The notes under the pieces were generated by a model that was not told where the DNA came from, did not search any database, and saw nothing but the letters and a program-made list of their open reading frames with translations. This document shows positions 25,425 through 32,305 of a stretch of 49,764 bases of DNA, piece by piece. The translations under genes and the position numbers were made by a program. Source of the stretch: DASRHK01 sp035650495 (lineage in GTDB: Bacteria; Pseudomonadota; Gammaproteobacteria; Nevskiales; Nevskiaceae); NCBI GenBank assembly GCA_035650495.1, contig DASRHK010000039.1:1-49764 (forward strand). Direction: 5' to 3'. How positions within the stretch are numbered: the first letter of the stretch is position 1; the number at the start of each line of letters is the position of its first letter.

Positions 25425-26564
25425 ATGAAAGCTCTCCTCACCGCTGTTGTCCTCCTCGCCTCTTCCGCAGCGTTTGCGGCCAATGTCCCGGAGCCGCCGG
25501 GCATGGACGCGAAAAGCTACGCGCTCGTGGATTTCGGCAGCGGCGCGCTGCTGGCGGGACGCGACCCGGACGCGCAGGTCGAGCCGGCGTCGATCACCAA
25601 GGTGATGACCGTCTACATCGCGTTCGACTACATCAAGCAGGGCCGCATCAAGGCGACCGACGAGGTGCTGATCAGCGAGAAAGCGTGGCGGCGCGGGCTC
25701 GGCAGCAACGAGTCGCGCATGTTCCTCGACGTGGGCTCGCGCGTGAAGGTCGAAGACCTGCTGCGCGGCGTGATCATCCAGTCCGGCAACGACGCGAGCC
25801 TCGCGCTCGCCGAGCATCTCGCCGGCAGCGAGGAAGTGTTCGCGCAGGTGATGAACGATTACGCGGCGAAGCTCGGCATGAAGAACTCGCACTTCATGGA
25901 CGCGTCGGGCATGCCGGATCCGAAGCACTACACGACGGCGCGCGACCTGACGACGCTGGCGCGCGCCCTGATCCGCGACTTCCCCGAGCAGTACAAGATC
26001 TTCGCGGAGCGCGACTTCACCTACAACAAGATCAAGCAGGGCAATCGCAACATCCTGCTCGACATGGACCCGAGCGTCGACGGCATCAAGACCGGCCACA
26101 CCGAGGCCGCGGGCTACTGCCTGCTGTCGTCGGCGCAGCGCGACGGGCGCCGCCTGATCGCCGCCGTGATGGGCACCAAGAGCATCAAGTATCGCGCGCA
26201 GGCGAGCCTCGAGCTGCTGAATTACGGCTTCCGCTTCTTCGACACGGTGCCGATGTTCGGCGGCGACAAGTCGGTCGCGACGGTGCGTGTGTGGAAAGGC
26301 ACCGAAGAGACCGTCGCCGTCGGCGTGCCGAGCCAGCAGTTCTTCACGGTGCCGCACGGCGAGGCGAACAAGCTCGTCGTCACGCCGTCGACGATCGACA
26401 AGGCGATCGCGCCGGTCGAAGCGGGTCAGCCGCTCGGCACGGTCACTGTCACGCTCGACGGCAAGGAGCTGCAGAAGCTTCCGCTCGTCGCGTTGAAGCC
26501 GGTGCCGAAGGGCTCGTTCACCAAGCAGGCGATCGATCAGATCCGCCTGTGGATCGGCTACTGA
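25425..26564 (+). CDS. dacC: D-alanyl-D-alanine carboxypeptidase (PBP5/6 family)
   Basis: A 379-residue low-molecular-weight penicillin-binding protein with signal peptide (MKALLTAVVLLASSAAFA), active-site motifs SITK (Ser56, Lys59), SGN (120-122) and KTG (222-224), the C-terminal PBP5_C beta domain (about 275-365) and a short amphipathic anchor helix (residues 363-379). It trims the terminal D-Ala from peptidoglycan pentapeptides in the periplasm. The following aminotransferase start overlaps its stop (TGATG). dacA or dacC would be equally fair names. Confidence 0.95.
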   Translation: MKALLTAVVLLASSAAFAANVPEPPGMDAKSYALVDFGSGALLAGRDPDAQVEPASITKVMTVYIAFDYIKQGRIKATDEVLISEKAWRRGLGSNESRMFLDVGSRVKVEDLLRGVIIQSGNDASLALAEHLAGSEEVFAQVMNDYAAKLGMKNSHFMDASGMPDPKHYTTARDLTTLARALIRDFPEQYKIFAERDFTYNKIKQGNRNILLDMDPSVDGIKTGHTEAAGYCLLSSAQRDGRRLIAAVMGTKSIKYRAQASLELLNYGFRFFDTVPMFGGDKSVATVRVWKGTEETVAVGVPSQQFFTVPHGEANKLVVTPSTIDKAIAPVEAGQPLGTVTVTLDGKELQKLPLVALKPVPKGSFTKQAIDQIRLWIGY

Positions 26565-27463
26565 TGGCGACTGCGCTGAACCCCTCGCCCGCTGCCGCGC
26601 CGGAGCCGATCGCGTTCGTCAACGGCGCGTGGGTGCCGGTGTCGCAGGCGAGCGTGTCGATCCTCGATCGCGGCTTCCTGTTCGCCGACGGCGTCTACGA
26701 GGTCGTGCCGGTGTACGCGGGTCGCGGTTTTCAGCTGCGCGAGCATCTGCAGCGTCTCGCGCGGAGCCTGAAGGAAATCCGCATCGCCGATCCGCACACC
26801 GAAGCGGAGTGGACTGCGCTCGTCGGAGAACTGATCGCGCGCAATCGTGCGCTCGCCGCCGACGGCAACCTGATGGTCTACGTGCAGGTGACGCGCGGCG
26901 TCGGCGAGCGGCGCGGCCATCCGTTCCCCGAGAAGGCGAAGCCGACCATCGTCGGCATGTGCAATCCGCTGCCGGTGCCAACCGAAGCCGCGCGGCGCGA
27001 TGGCGTCGGCGCGATCACCCTGCCCGACGTCCGCTGGCATCGCTGCGACATCAAATCGCTCGCGCTGTTGCCCAACGTGCTCGCGACGCAGTCCGCGCGC
27101 GACGCCGACTGCAACGAAGCGATCCTGCATCGCGACGGCCGCGTCACCGAGGGCGCGTCGAGCAACGTGTTCTGCGTGTTCGGCGACGGCATCGTCACGC
27201 CGCCGCTCGGGCCCGACATCCTGCCCGGCGTCACGCGCCTGCTGGTGAACCTGCTCGAGCGCAACCATCATCCGATCACCGAGCGCGCGTTGACGCTCGA
27301 AGAGCTGCGCACCGCCGAGGAGATCTGGCTCACCAGCGCGACGCGCGAAGTGCTCGCGGTGACGAAGCTCGACGGGCGCGCTGTCGGCAGCGGCAAGCCG
27401 GGACCGAAATGGAAAGAGGCGTTTCAGTTATTCCTGGCGCACAAGGCGAAGCTGCTCGCCTGA
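26564..27463 (+). CDS. dat: D-amino-acid aminotransferase (class IV, PLP)
   Basis: The 299-residue protein is a fold-type IV PLP aminotransferase: FADGVYEVVPVY (40-51), RCDIKSLALLPNVLA (160-174) with PLP-Lys164, and VTEGASSNVF (194-203). The pattern fits D-amino-acid transaminases rather than the branched-chain enzyme. It would interconvert D-Ala and D-Glu, supplying peptidoglycan precursors, or salvage the D-Ala released by the upstream carboxypeptidase (inference). The ATG at 26564 overlaps the dacC stop by one base. lipB follows in an overlapping or abutting frame. A 4-amino-4-deoxychorismate lyase is a less likely alternative. Confidence 0.88.
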   Translation: MATALNPSPAAAPEPIAFVNGAWVPVSQASVSILDRGFLFADGVYEVVPVYAGRGFQLREHLQRLARSLKEIRIADPHTEAEWTALVGELIARNRALAADGNLMVYVQVTRGVGERRGHPFPEKAKPTIVGMCNPLPVPTEAARRDGVGAITLPDVRWHRCDIKSLALLPNVLATQSARDADCNEAILHRDGRVTEGASSNVFCVFGDGIVTPPLGPDILPGVTRLLVNLLERNHHPITERALTLEELRTAEEIWLTSATREVLAVTKLDGRAVGSGKPGPKWKEAFQLFLAHKAKLLA

Positions 27464-28086
27464 CGCGAGCGCCGCTCGCGCGTGTGCGCCGTCTCGGCGT
27501 GCGCGACTATCAGAGCGTGTTCGACGAGATGCGCGCGTTCGCACAGTCGCGCGACGAATCGACGCCCGACGAGATCTGGCTGCTGCAGCATCCGCGCGTG
27601 TTCACCCAGGGACAAGCGGGCAAGGCCGAGCATGTTCTCGCGCCGGGCGACATCCCGGTCGTGCAGGCCGATCGCGGCGGGCAGGTCACCTATCACGGCC
27701 CCGGTCAGCTCGTCGGCTACGTGATGGTCGATCTGCGGCGCCTCGGCTACGGCATCCGCTCGCTGGTCACGCGGATCGAGGACGCGATCGTCGATACGCT
27801 CGCGGGGTATCGCATCGAGGCCGCATCACGCCGCGATGCGCCGGGCGTCTACGTCGCGGGAAAGAAGATCGCGTCGCTCGGCCTGCGCGTGCGCAACGGC
27901 TGCAGCTATCACGGGCTGGCGTTGAACGTCGCCATGGACCTCGAGCCGTTCGGCCGGATCAATCCATGCGGGTATCAGGGTCTGCAGATGACGCAGGTCG
28001 CCGAACTTGGCGGCCCGAAGGACGTCGAACAGGTCAGCTGCGATCTGGAGACGAAGCTCTTGGCGCGACTCGGGCTAGCGGCGTAG
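27409..28086 (+). CDS. lipB: lipoyl(octanoyl) transferase
   Basis: Octanoyl-ACP:protein N-octanoyltransferase, the first step of de novo lipoate attachment. From the ATG at 27409 it has 225 residues (E. coli LipB 213). Visible motifs: DEIWLLQHPRVFTQGQAGKA (54-73), RGGQVTYHGPGQLVGY (89-104), GKKIASLGLRV (catalytic Lys about 153) and INPCGYQGL (acyl-thioester Cys187). The true start is uncertain: the ATG lies 55 bases inside dat; a GTG at 27484 would cut the first strand. The usual neighbours ybeD and lipA are not here; dat and a lipoprotein gene flank it. Confidence 0.92.
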   Translation: MERGVSVIPGAQGEAARLTRAPLARVRRLGVRDYQSVFDEMRAFAQSRDESTPDEIWLLQHPRVFTQGQAGKAEHVLAPGDIPVVQADRGGQVTYHGPGQLVGYVMVDLRRLGYGIRSLVTRIEDAIVDTLAGYRIEAASRRDAPGVYVAGKKIASLGLRVRNGCSYHGLALNVAMDLEPFGRINPCGYQGLQMTQVAELGGPKDVEQVSCDLETKLLARLGLAA

Positions 28087-28314
28087 CAATCCCGGCTGGG
28101 CCATGGCGCCGCCGAGGGTCTGGCGGATCGGTCCGGCCTGTCGCTGCTGCACGCCGTTGTAGGGCTCGCACGTTCCGGAGAACGCGTCCTCGACGTAGCC
28201 CGGCGCGCAGCTCGCGACGGTATCGCGCGCGGTGCGCGTCGCTTCGCCGGGACGACCGGTCGATGCACAAGCGGAGCCGAGCAGCACGAGGCAGACAGCA
28301 ATCGACGATTTCAT
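28075..28314 (-). CDS. small lipoprotein of unknown function
   Basis: A 79-residue product from the ATG at 28314 with a lipoprotein leader (MKSSIAVCLVLLGSAC). The mature part carries two further Cys (SCAPGYVEDAFSGTCEP), a small likely disulfide loop, and then a Gln/Gly-rich tail with no known domain. An upstream in-frame ATG at 28338 would add eight non-signal residues. It overlaps the 3' end of lipB by 12 bases on the opposite strand and diverges from the mla operon across 110 bases. I do not recognise the family. Confidence 0.65.
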   Translation of the reverse strand: MKSSIAVCLVLLGSACASTGRPGEATRTARDTVASCAPGYVEDAFSGTCEPYNGVQQRQAGPIRQTLGGAMAQPGLLRR

Positions 28315-28316
28315 GG

Positions 28317-28352
28317 GGACCACCGACGTAAAGCCCACGTTCAGCGTGGTCC
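28317..28352. promoter_or_regulatory. nested inverted repeats in the mla promoter region
   Basis: GGACCAC (28317-28323) can pair with GTGGTCC (28346-28352), and CCACG-TTCAG-CGTGG (28335-28349) is a competing hairpin or dyad. They end three bases before a -10-like TAGAAT (28355-28360). An operator or attenuator for mlaF is possible; the binding protein is unknown. Confidence 0.3.
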
Positions 28353-28354
28353 TT

Positions 28355-28360
28355 TAGAAT
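28355..28360 (+). promoter_or_regulatory. -10 box candidate of the mla operon
   Basis: TAGAAT, preceded by TT, about 65 bases before the mlaF ATG. The -35 position is poor. Confidence 0.35.
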
Positions 28361-28424
28361 ACACCGTGGCGCTCTGCATCCGCTTCAACGCGAGCGCCGT
28401 AAGCCTTCAATCCAAGTGCCAGAA

Positions 28425-29264
28425 ATGGTCAGCCCAACGACGAAGACGACTGGGACGCTGCCGAAGGACGACGTGCTGGTCCGCGTCCGCGGCCTGTATT
28501 TCCGATTCGGCCCGCGGGTGATCTTCGACGGCGTCGACATGGACATCCGTCGCGGCAAGGTCACCGCGGTGATGGGTCCTTCCGGCATCGGCAAGACCAC
28601 GCTCCTGCGCCTGATCGGCGGACAGTACCGGCCCGACGCGGGCACGATCGAAGTCGACGGCGTCAACGTGCACGAGCTCTCGCGCACCGAGCTGTTCGAG
28701 TTCCGCAAGAAGATGGGGATGATGTTCCAGAACGGCGCGCTGCTCACCGATCTCAGCATCTTCGAGAACGTCGCCTATCCGCTGCGCGAGCACACGAAGC
28801 TGCCCGAGGCGATGATCCGTGACATCGTGCTGATGAAGCTGCACGCAGTCGGGCTGCGCGGCGCGCACGATCTGATGCCGCATCAGGTTTCCGGCGGCAT
28901 GCAGCGCCGCATCGCGTTTGCGCGCTCGGTCGCGCTCGACCCGATGCTGGTGATGTACGACGAGCCGTTCACCGGCCAGGATCCGATGAGCCTCGGCGTG
29001 CTTTCGCGGCTAGTACGCCGACTGAACGACGCGCTCGGGCTCACCTCGATCATCGTGTCGCACGACGTGCCGGAGACGCTCGCGATCAGCGACGACGTCT
29101 ACATGATCTCGGAAGGCAAGATCGTCGGGAACGGGACGTCGCAGGCGATCCGCGAATCGAAGTCCGATTGGGTGCAGCAGTTCATCAAGGGTGAGGCCGA
29201 CGGTCCGGTGCCCTTCCACCTGAAGACCGACCGCAGCTACAGCCAAGAGCTGCTCGACGCATGA
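28425..29264 (+). CDS. mlaF: phospholipid ABC transporter ATPase MlaF
   Basis: ABC ATPase of 279 residues from the ATG at 28425: Walker A GPSGIGKTT (51-59), Q-loop MMFQNGALLTDLS, signature VSGGMQRR, Walker B LVMYDEP and H-loop VSHD. The Q-loop text with ALLTDLSIFENVAYPLREHT is characteristic of MlaF. It drives the inner-membrane MlaFEDB complex that moves phospholipids between inner and outer membrane to keep lipid asymmetry. A GTG at 28416 is an alternative start. Its stop overlaps the mlaE ATG (ATGA). First gene of a six-gene operon. Confidence 0.95.
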   Translation: MVSPTTKTTGTLPKDDVLVRVRGLYFRFGPRVIFDGVDMDIRRGKVTAVMGPSGIGKTTLLRLIGGQYRPDAGTIEVDGVNVHELSRTELFEFRKKMGMMFQNGALLTDLSIFENVAYPLREHTKLPEAMIRDIVLMKLHAVGLRGAHDLMPHQVSGGMQRRIAFARSVALDPMLVMYDEPFTGQDPMSLGVLSRLVRRLNDALGLTSIIVSHDVPETLAISDDVYMISEGKIVGNGTSQAIRESKSDWVQQFIKGEADGPVPFHLKTDRSYSQELLDA

Positions 29265-30034
29265 ACGCCATCGCGGACGTCTTCACCGGTTTCCTGCGCA
29301 ACGCGGGCAAAGCGAACCTGTTCCTGGGTTCGGTGCTCGCTGCGGTGCCGGCGGCGCTCGCCCGCCCGCGACTGATCCTGCAGCAGGTCTATTCGGTCGG
29401 CCTGCTCTCGCTGGTGATCATCGTGATCTCGGGCTCGTTCGTCGGCATGGTGCTCGGCCTGCAGGGCTATCGCACGCTGGTGCGCTTCGACGCGGTCGAG
29501 TCGCTCGGCGTATTCGTCGCGCTGGTCGTCGTGCGCGAGCTCGGCCCCGTTGTCACCGCGTTGCTGTTCGCGGGACGCGCCGGCTCGGCGCTCGCGGCCG
29601 AGATCGGCCTGATGCGTGCGACCGACCAGCTCTCCGGCATGGAGATGATGGCGGTCGATCCGATCAAGCGCGTCGTCGCGCCGCGCTTCCTCGGCGGCGT
29701 CATCGCGATGCCGCTCCTCGCCGCGATCTTCTCGGTGATGGCGATCGGCGTCGCCGGCGGACATCTGATCGGCGTGCAGCTGCTCGGCGTCGACGACGGC
29801 GCCTACTGGTCGCAGATCCACTCGCAGGTGCTCGAGAAGGACGTGCTCAACGGCGTGGTCAAGAGCATCGTGTTCGGCGCGGCGATCAGCTGGATCGCCG
29901 TGTATCAGGGCTATCACGCGGCGCCGACGTCGGAAGGCGTCTCCGACGCGACCAAGACCACGGTCGTCGTCTCGTCGCTCGCGATCCTGGCGCTGGACTT
30001 CATCCTCACCGCGTTCATGTTCGAAGGCATTTAA
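29261..30034 (+). CDS. mlaE: phospholipid ABC transporter permease MlaE
   Basis: A 257-residue permease of the MlaE family (DUF140) with about five to six helices. Diagnostic segments are FVGMVLGLQGYRTLVRF (68-84), VVRELGPVVTALLFAGRAGS (88-107) and GLMRATDQLSGMEMMAVDP (113-131), the coupling region that contacts MlaF. It forms the membrane core of the lipid transporter. It overlaps mlaF by four bases and is followed after 11 bases by mlaD. Confidence 0.95.
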   Translation: MNAIADVFTGFLRNAGKANLFLGSVLAAVPAALARPRLILQQVYSVGLLSLVIIVISGSFVGMVLGLQGYRTLVRFDAVESLGVFVALVVVRELGPVVTALLFAGRAGSALAAEIGLMRATDQLSGMEMMAVDPIKRVVAPRFLGGVIAMPLLAAIFSVMAIGVAGGHLIGVQLLGVDDGAYWSQIHSQVLEKDVLNGVVKSIVFGAAISWIAVYQGYHAAPTSEGVSDATKTTVVVSSLAILALDFILTAFMFEGI

Positions 30035-30045
30035 AGGCAAGCGAA

Positions 30046-30570
30046 ATGAAATCGAGATCGATGGAAATGCTGGTCGGGCTGTTCTTCTGCCTCGGCGTCG
30101 GCGCGATCTTCATCCTGACCTTCCGCGTCGCGAGTCTCGCGAGCGTGGGGCCCGGCAAGGCCTATCACCTGACGGCGACGTTCGAGAACATTGGCGGCCT
30201 GAAGCGCGGCGCCGCGGTGACGATGGCCGGCGTGCGCATTGGCCGCGTGCGCAACATCACCATCGACCGCAGCAATTTCGAGGCGAAGGTGACGCTCGAG
30301 ATGAACAACCAGTACGACAACATCCCGGCCGACAGCAACGCGAAGATCCTGACCGCCGGCTTGCTCGGCGAGCAGTACATCGGTCTGGAGCCGGGCGGCG
30401 ACGAGGCTTCGCTGAAGGACGGCGACACCATCAAGTTCACCCAGTCGGCCTTCGTCCTGGAGAACATCATCGGCCAGGTGCTGGTGTCGATGACCAACAA
30501 GGGCGGCAAGAAGGATGACACCGCGGCGCCGCCGCCCGCCGAGACCCCGGCTCCGGCGCCGCAGAAATAA
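30046..30570 (+). CDS. mlaD: MCE-domain lipid-binding protein MlaD
   Basis: 174 residues with one N-terminal membrane helix (about 7-27) and a single MCE domain (about 38-118: YHLTATFENIGGLKRGAAVT, GVRIGRV, AKILTAGLLGEQYIGLEPG). A hydrophobic pore helix follows (SAFVLENIIGQVLVSM), then a Lys/Pro/Ala-rich tail. The hexamer forms the periplasmic tunnel that passes phospholipid between MlaE and MlaC. Length and layout are as in E. coli MlaD. The ribosome binding site is AAGGCAAGCG before ATG 30046. Confidence 0.95.
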   Translation: MKSRSMEMLVGLFFCLGVGAIFILTFRVASLASVGPGKAYHLTATFENIGGLKRGAAVTMAGVRIGRVRNITIDRSNFEAKVTLEMNNQYDNIPADSNAKILTAGLLGEQYIGLEPGGDEASLKDGDTIKFTQSAFVLENIIGQVLVSMTNKGGKKDDTAAPPPAETPAPAPQK

Positions 30571-30583
30571 ACAAGGAAACACC

Positions 30584-31243
30584 ATGCTCGCACGCTTGCT
30601 CCTCACCACTGCGCTTTCGCTGACGACGCTCGTCGCCCATGCCGCGGCCGCACCGGCGGCGGCGACGCAGACGGCGTCGATCCCGCCCGATCAGATCGTG
30701 CGCGAGACCACCGAGCACATGCGCGACCTGATCCGCCAGAACCACGATCGCTACGTCGCGCATCAGGACGAGTTCTACAAGGTCGTCGACCAGGAGCTGG
30801 TCCCGCACTTCGACGTCAAGGCGATCACCCAGAGCGTGCTCGGCCGCAACTCGCGCAGCGCGAGCGACGAGCAGAAGAAGCGCTTCGCCGACGCGTTCAA
30901 GCTGATGCTGATCCGCTCGTACGCCGACACGCTGCTTCGCAACTACGATTCGGCGAAGGCCGACTGGCAGCCGCTGCGCGCGACGCCCGACATGACCGAC
31001 GCGACCGTGCACGCGACGCTGATCCGCGCGACCGGCCAGCCGGTGCAGCTCGGCTTCGCCATGCACAAGGTCGACGACGACTGGAAGATCTACGACGTAA
31101 CCGTCGAGGCGATCTCGCTGGTGACCAACTTCCGCAGCCAGGTCAACGCGGAGATCAAGCGCACGGGGCTCGACGATCTCATCGCCCGCATGGAGAAGGG
31201 CGAGTCGTTCAAGCCGAACACGCAGGCCACCGGCGGCAGCTGA
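30584..31243 (+). CDS. mlaC: periplasmic phospholipid shuttle MlaC
   Basis: A 219-residue exported protein with signal peptide (MLARLLLTTALSLTTLVAHA, then an Ala-rich stretch) and an MlaC/Ttg2 fold (PF05494): HFDVKAITQSVLG, FADAFKLMLIRSYADTL, and the C-terminal KVDDDWKIYDVTVEAISLV. It carries phospholipid across the periplasm between MlaA at the outer membrane and MlaD. The start was set at ATG 30584 because it follows AAGGAAAC and begins the signal peptide; the frame is open upstream within mlaD. Confidence 0.95.
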   Translation: MLARLLLTTALSLTTLVAHAAAAPAAATQTASIPPDQIVRETTEHMRDLIRQNHDRYVAHQDEFYKVVDQELVPHFDVKAITQSVLGRNSRSASDEQKKRFADAFKLMLIRSYADTLLRNYDSAKADWQPLRATPDMTDATVHATLIRATGQPVQLGFAMHKVDDDWKIYDVTVEAISLVTNFRSQVNAEIKRTGLDDLIARMEKGESFKPNTQATGGS

Positions 31244-31251
31244 GCAGGCCC

Positions 31252-31515
31252 ATGAGCGCGCTGACCGGGGAGCTCTCGTTCGCATCGGTGCCGCGGCTGC
31301 TGGCGCAGGCCGACAGGCTCGCCGCCGACGCCCGCGTCGATCTGTCGGGCGTGAGCAAGGCCGACAGCGCCGGCGTCGCTCTCCTGCTCGAGCTCACGCG
31401 CCGCGCCAAGCGCGCGGGACGCACCATCACCTTCTCCGGCGCGCCGCCGCAGCTGCGCGATCTGATCCACTTCTTCGACCTCGAATCCGCATTGCAGCTA
31501 GACTCGCCGGCATGA
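31252..31515 (+). CDS. mlaB: STAS-domain protein MlaB
   Basis: An 87-residue cytoplasmic STAS-domain protein with the typical VDLSGVSKADSAGVALLLEL core (residues 29-48). It binds MlaF and is needed for stable transporter assembly and ATPase activity. It starts eight bases after mlaC, and its stop overlaps the mlaA start (ATGA). Confidence 0.92.
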   Translation: MSALTGELSFASVPRLLAQADRLAADARVDLSGVSKADSAGVALLLELTRRAKRAGRTITFSGAPPQLRDLIHFFDLESALQLDSPA

Positions 31516-32249
31516 TGAAGCCGACGCGCGTGGCGCTGATCAGCATCGCTTTGCTTTCGGGCTGCGCGCACCTGCCGGCCGACGAGCCGGCCGACCCCGC
31601 GGAGAAATTCAATCGCGCGATGTTCGCGTTCAATCGCACCGCCGATCGCTGGGTCCTGCGACCGGTCGCACGCGGCTACGTCAATGTCGTGCCGCAGGTG
31701 GCGCGCACCGGCGTCAGCAATTTCTTCGCGAACCTGTTCTATCCGACAACCGTCGTCAACGACCTGCTGCAGTGGAAACCCCTGCAGTTCGGCAAGGATC
31801 TCGCGCGCTTCGCGTTGAACACGACGGTCGGCATCGCCGGCTTCATCGACGTCGCCAGCGACGTCGGGCTGCCGCGCAACAACGAGGACTTCGGCCAGAC
31901 GCTCGGCCGCTGGGGATTGGGCGAAGGCTGGTACTGGATGCTGCCCTTCCTCGGGCCCAGCGACAACCGCGATCTGTTCGGCCGCGCCGGCGACTACTTC
32001 ACGAGCCCGCTGCACTACGTCGACGACAACTACGTGAGCTGGGGCCTGTACGGCGGCAGCATCGTCGACACCCGCGCGAGCCTGCTGTCGACCGACAAAT
32101 TCATCGACGAGCAATTCGATCCCTACATCGCGATCCGCACGGCGTATCTGATGCGCCGCCAGAGCCTCGTCTACGACGGCAATCCGCCGCCGGAGAAGTA
32201 CGACGACGAGGGCGACGACGCCGCGCCCGAGCCGCCGCCCGGCAAATAG
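31512..32249 (+). CDS. mlaA: outer-membrane lipoprotein MlaA (VacJ)
   Basis: A 245-residue lipoprotein with leader MMKPTRVALISIALLSGC (lipobox LSGC) and the MlaA domain: DPAEKFNRAMFAFNRTADRW (residues 28-47), SNFFANLFYPTTVVNDLLQ, NTTVGIAGFIDVAS and LGRWGLGEGWYWMLPFLGPS. It sits in the inner leaflet of the outer membrane with porin and removes mislocalised phospholipids. In E. coli mlaA is unlinked; here it ends the same operon. The C-terminus is acidic and Pro-rich. A hairpin follows 13 bases after the stop. Confidence 0.95.
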   Translation: MMKPTRVALISIALLSGCAHLPADEPADPAEKFNRAMFAFNRTADRWVLRPVARGYVNVVPQVARTGVSNFFANLFYPTTVVNDLLQWKPLQFGKDLARFALNTTVGIAGFIDVASDVGLPRNNEDFGQTLGRWGLGEGWYWMLPFLGPSDNRDLFGRAGDYFTSPLHYVDDNYVSWGLYGGSIVDTRASLLSTDKFIDEQFDPYIAIRTAYLMRRQSLVYDGNPPPEKYDDEGDDAAPEPPPGK

Positions 32250-32258
32250 CGCGGGCAT

Positions 32259-32290
32259 AAAAAAAGGCCGCGGATCGCTCCGCGGCCTTT
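32259..32290 (-). terminator. intrinsic terminator of the first TonB-receptor gene
   Basis: Perfect 12-bp stem AAAGGCCGCGGA / TCCGCGGCCTTT with TCGC loop (32263-32290). On the minus strand it runs into seven Ts (32265-32259), a strong terminator for the receptor gene ending at 32306. For mlaA on the plus strand it has only three Ts, so it is weaker there. Confidence 0.85.
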
Positions 32291-32305
32291 GCGTAAGTCC
32301 CCCGC

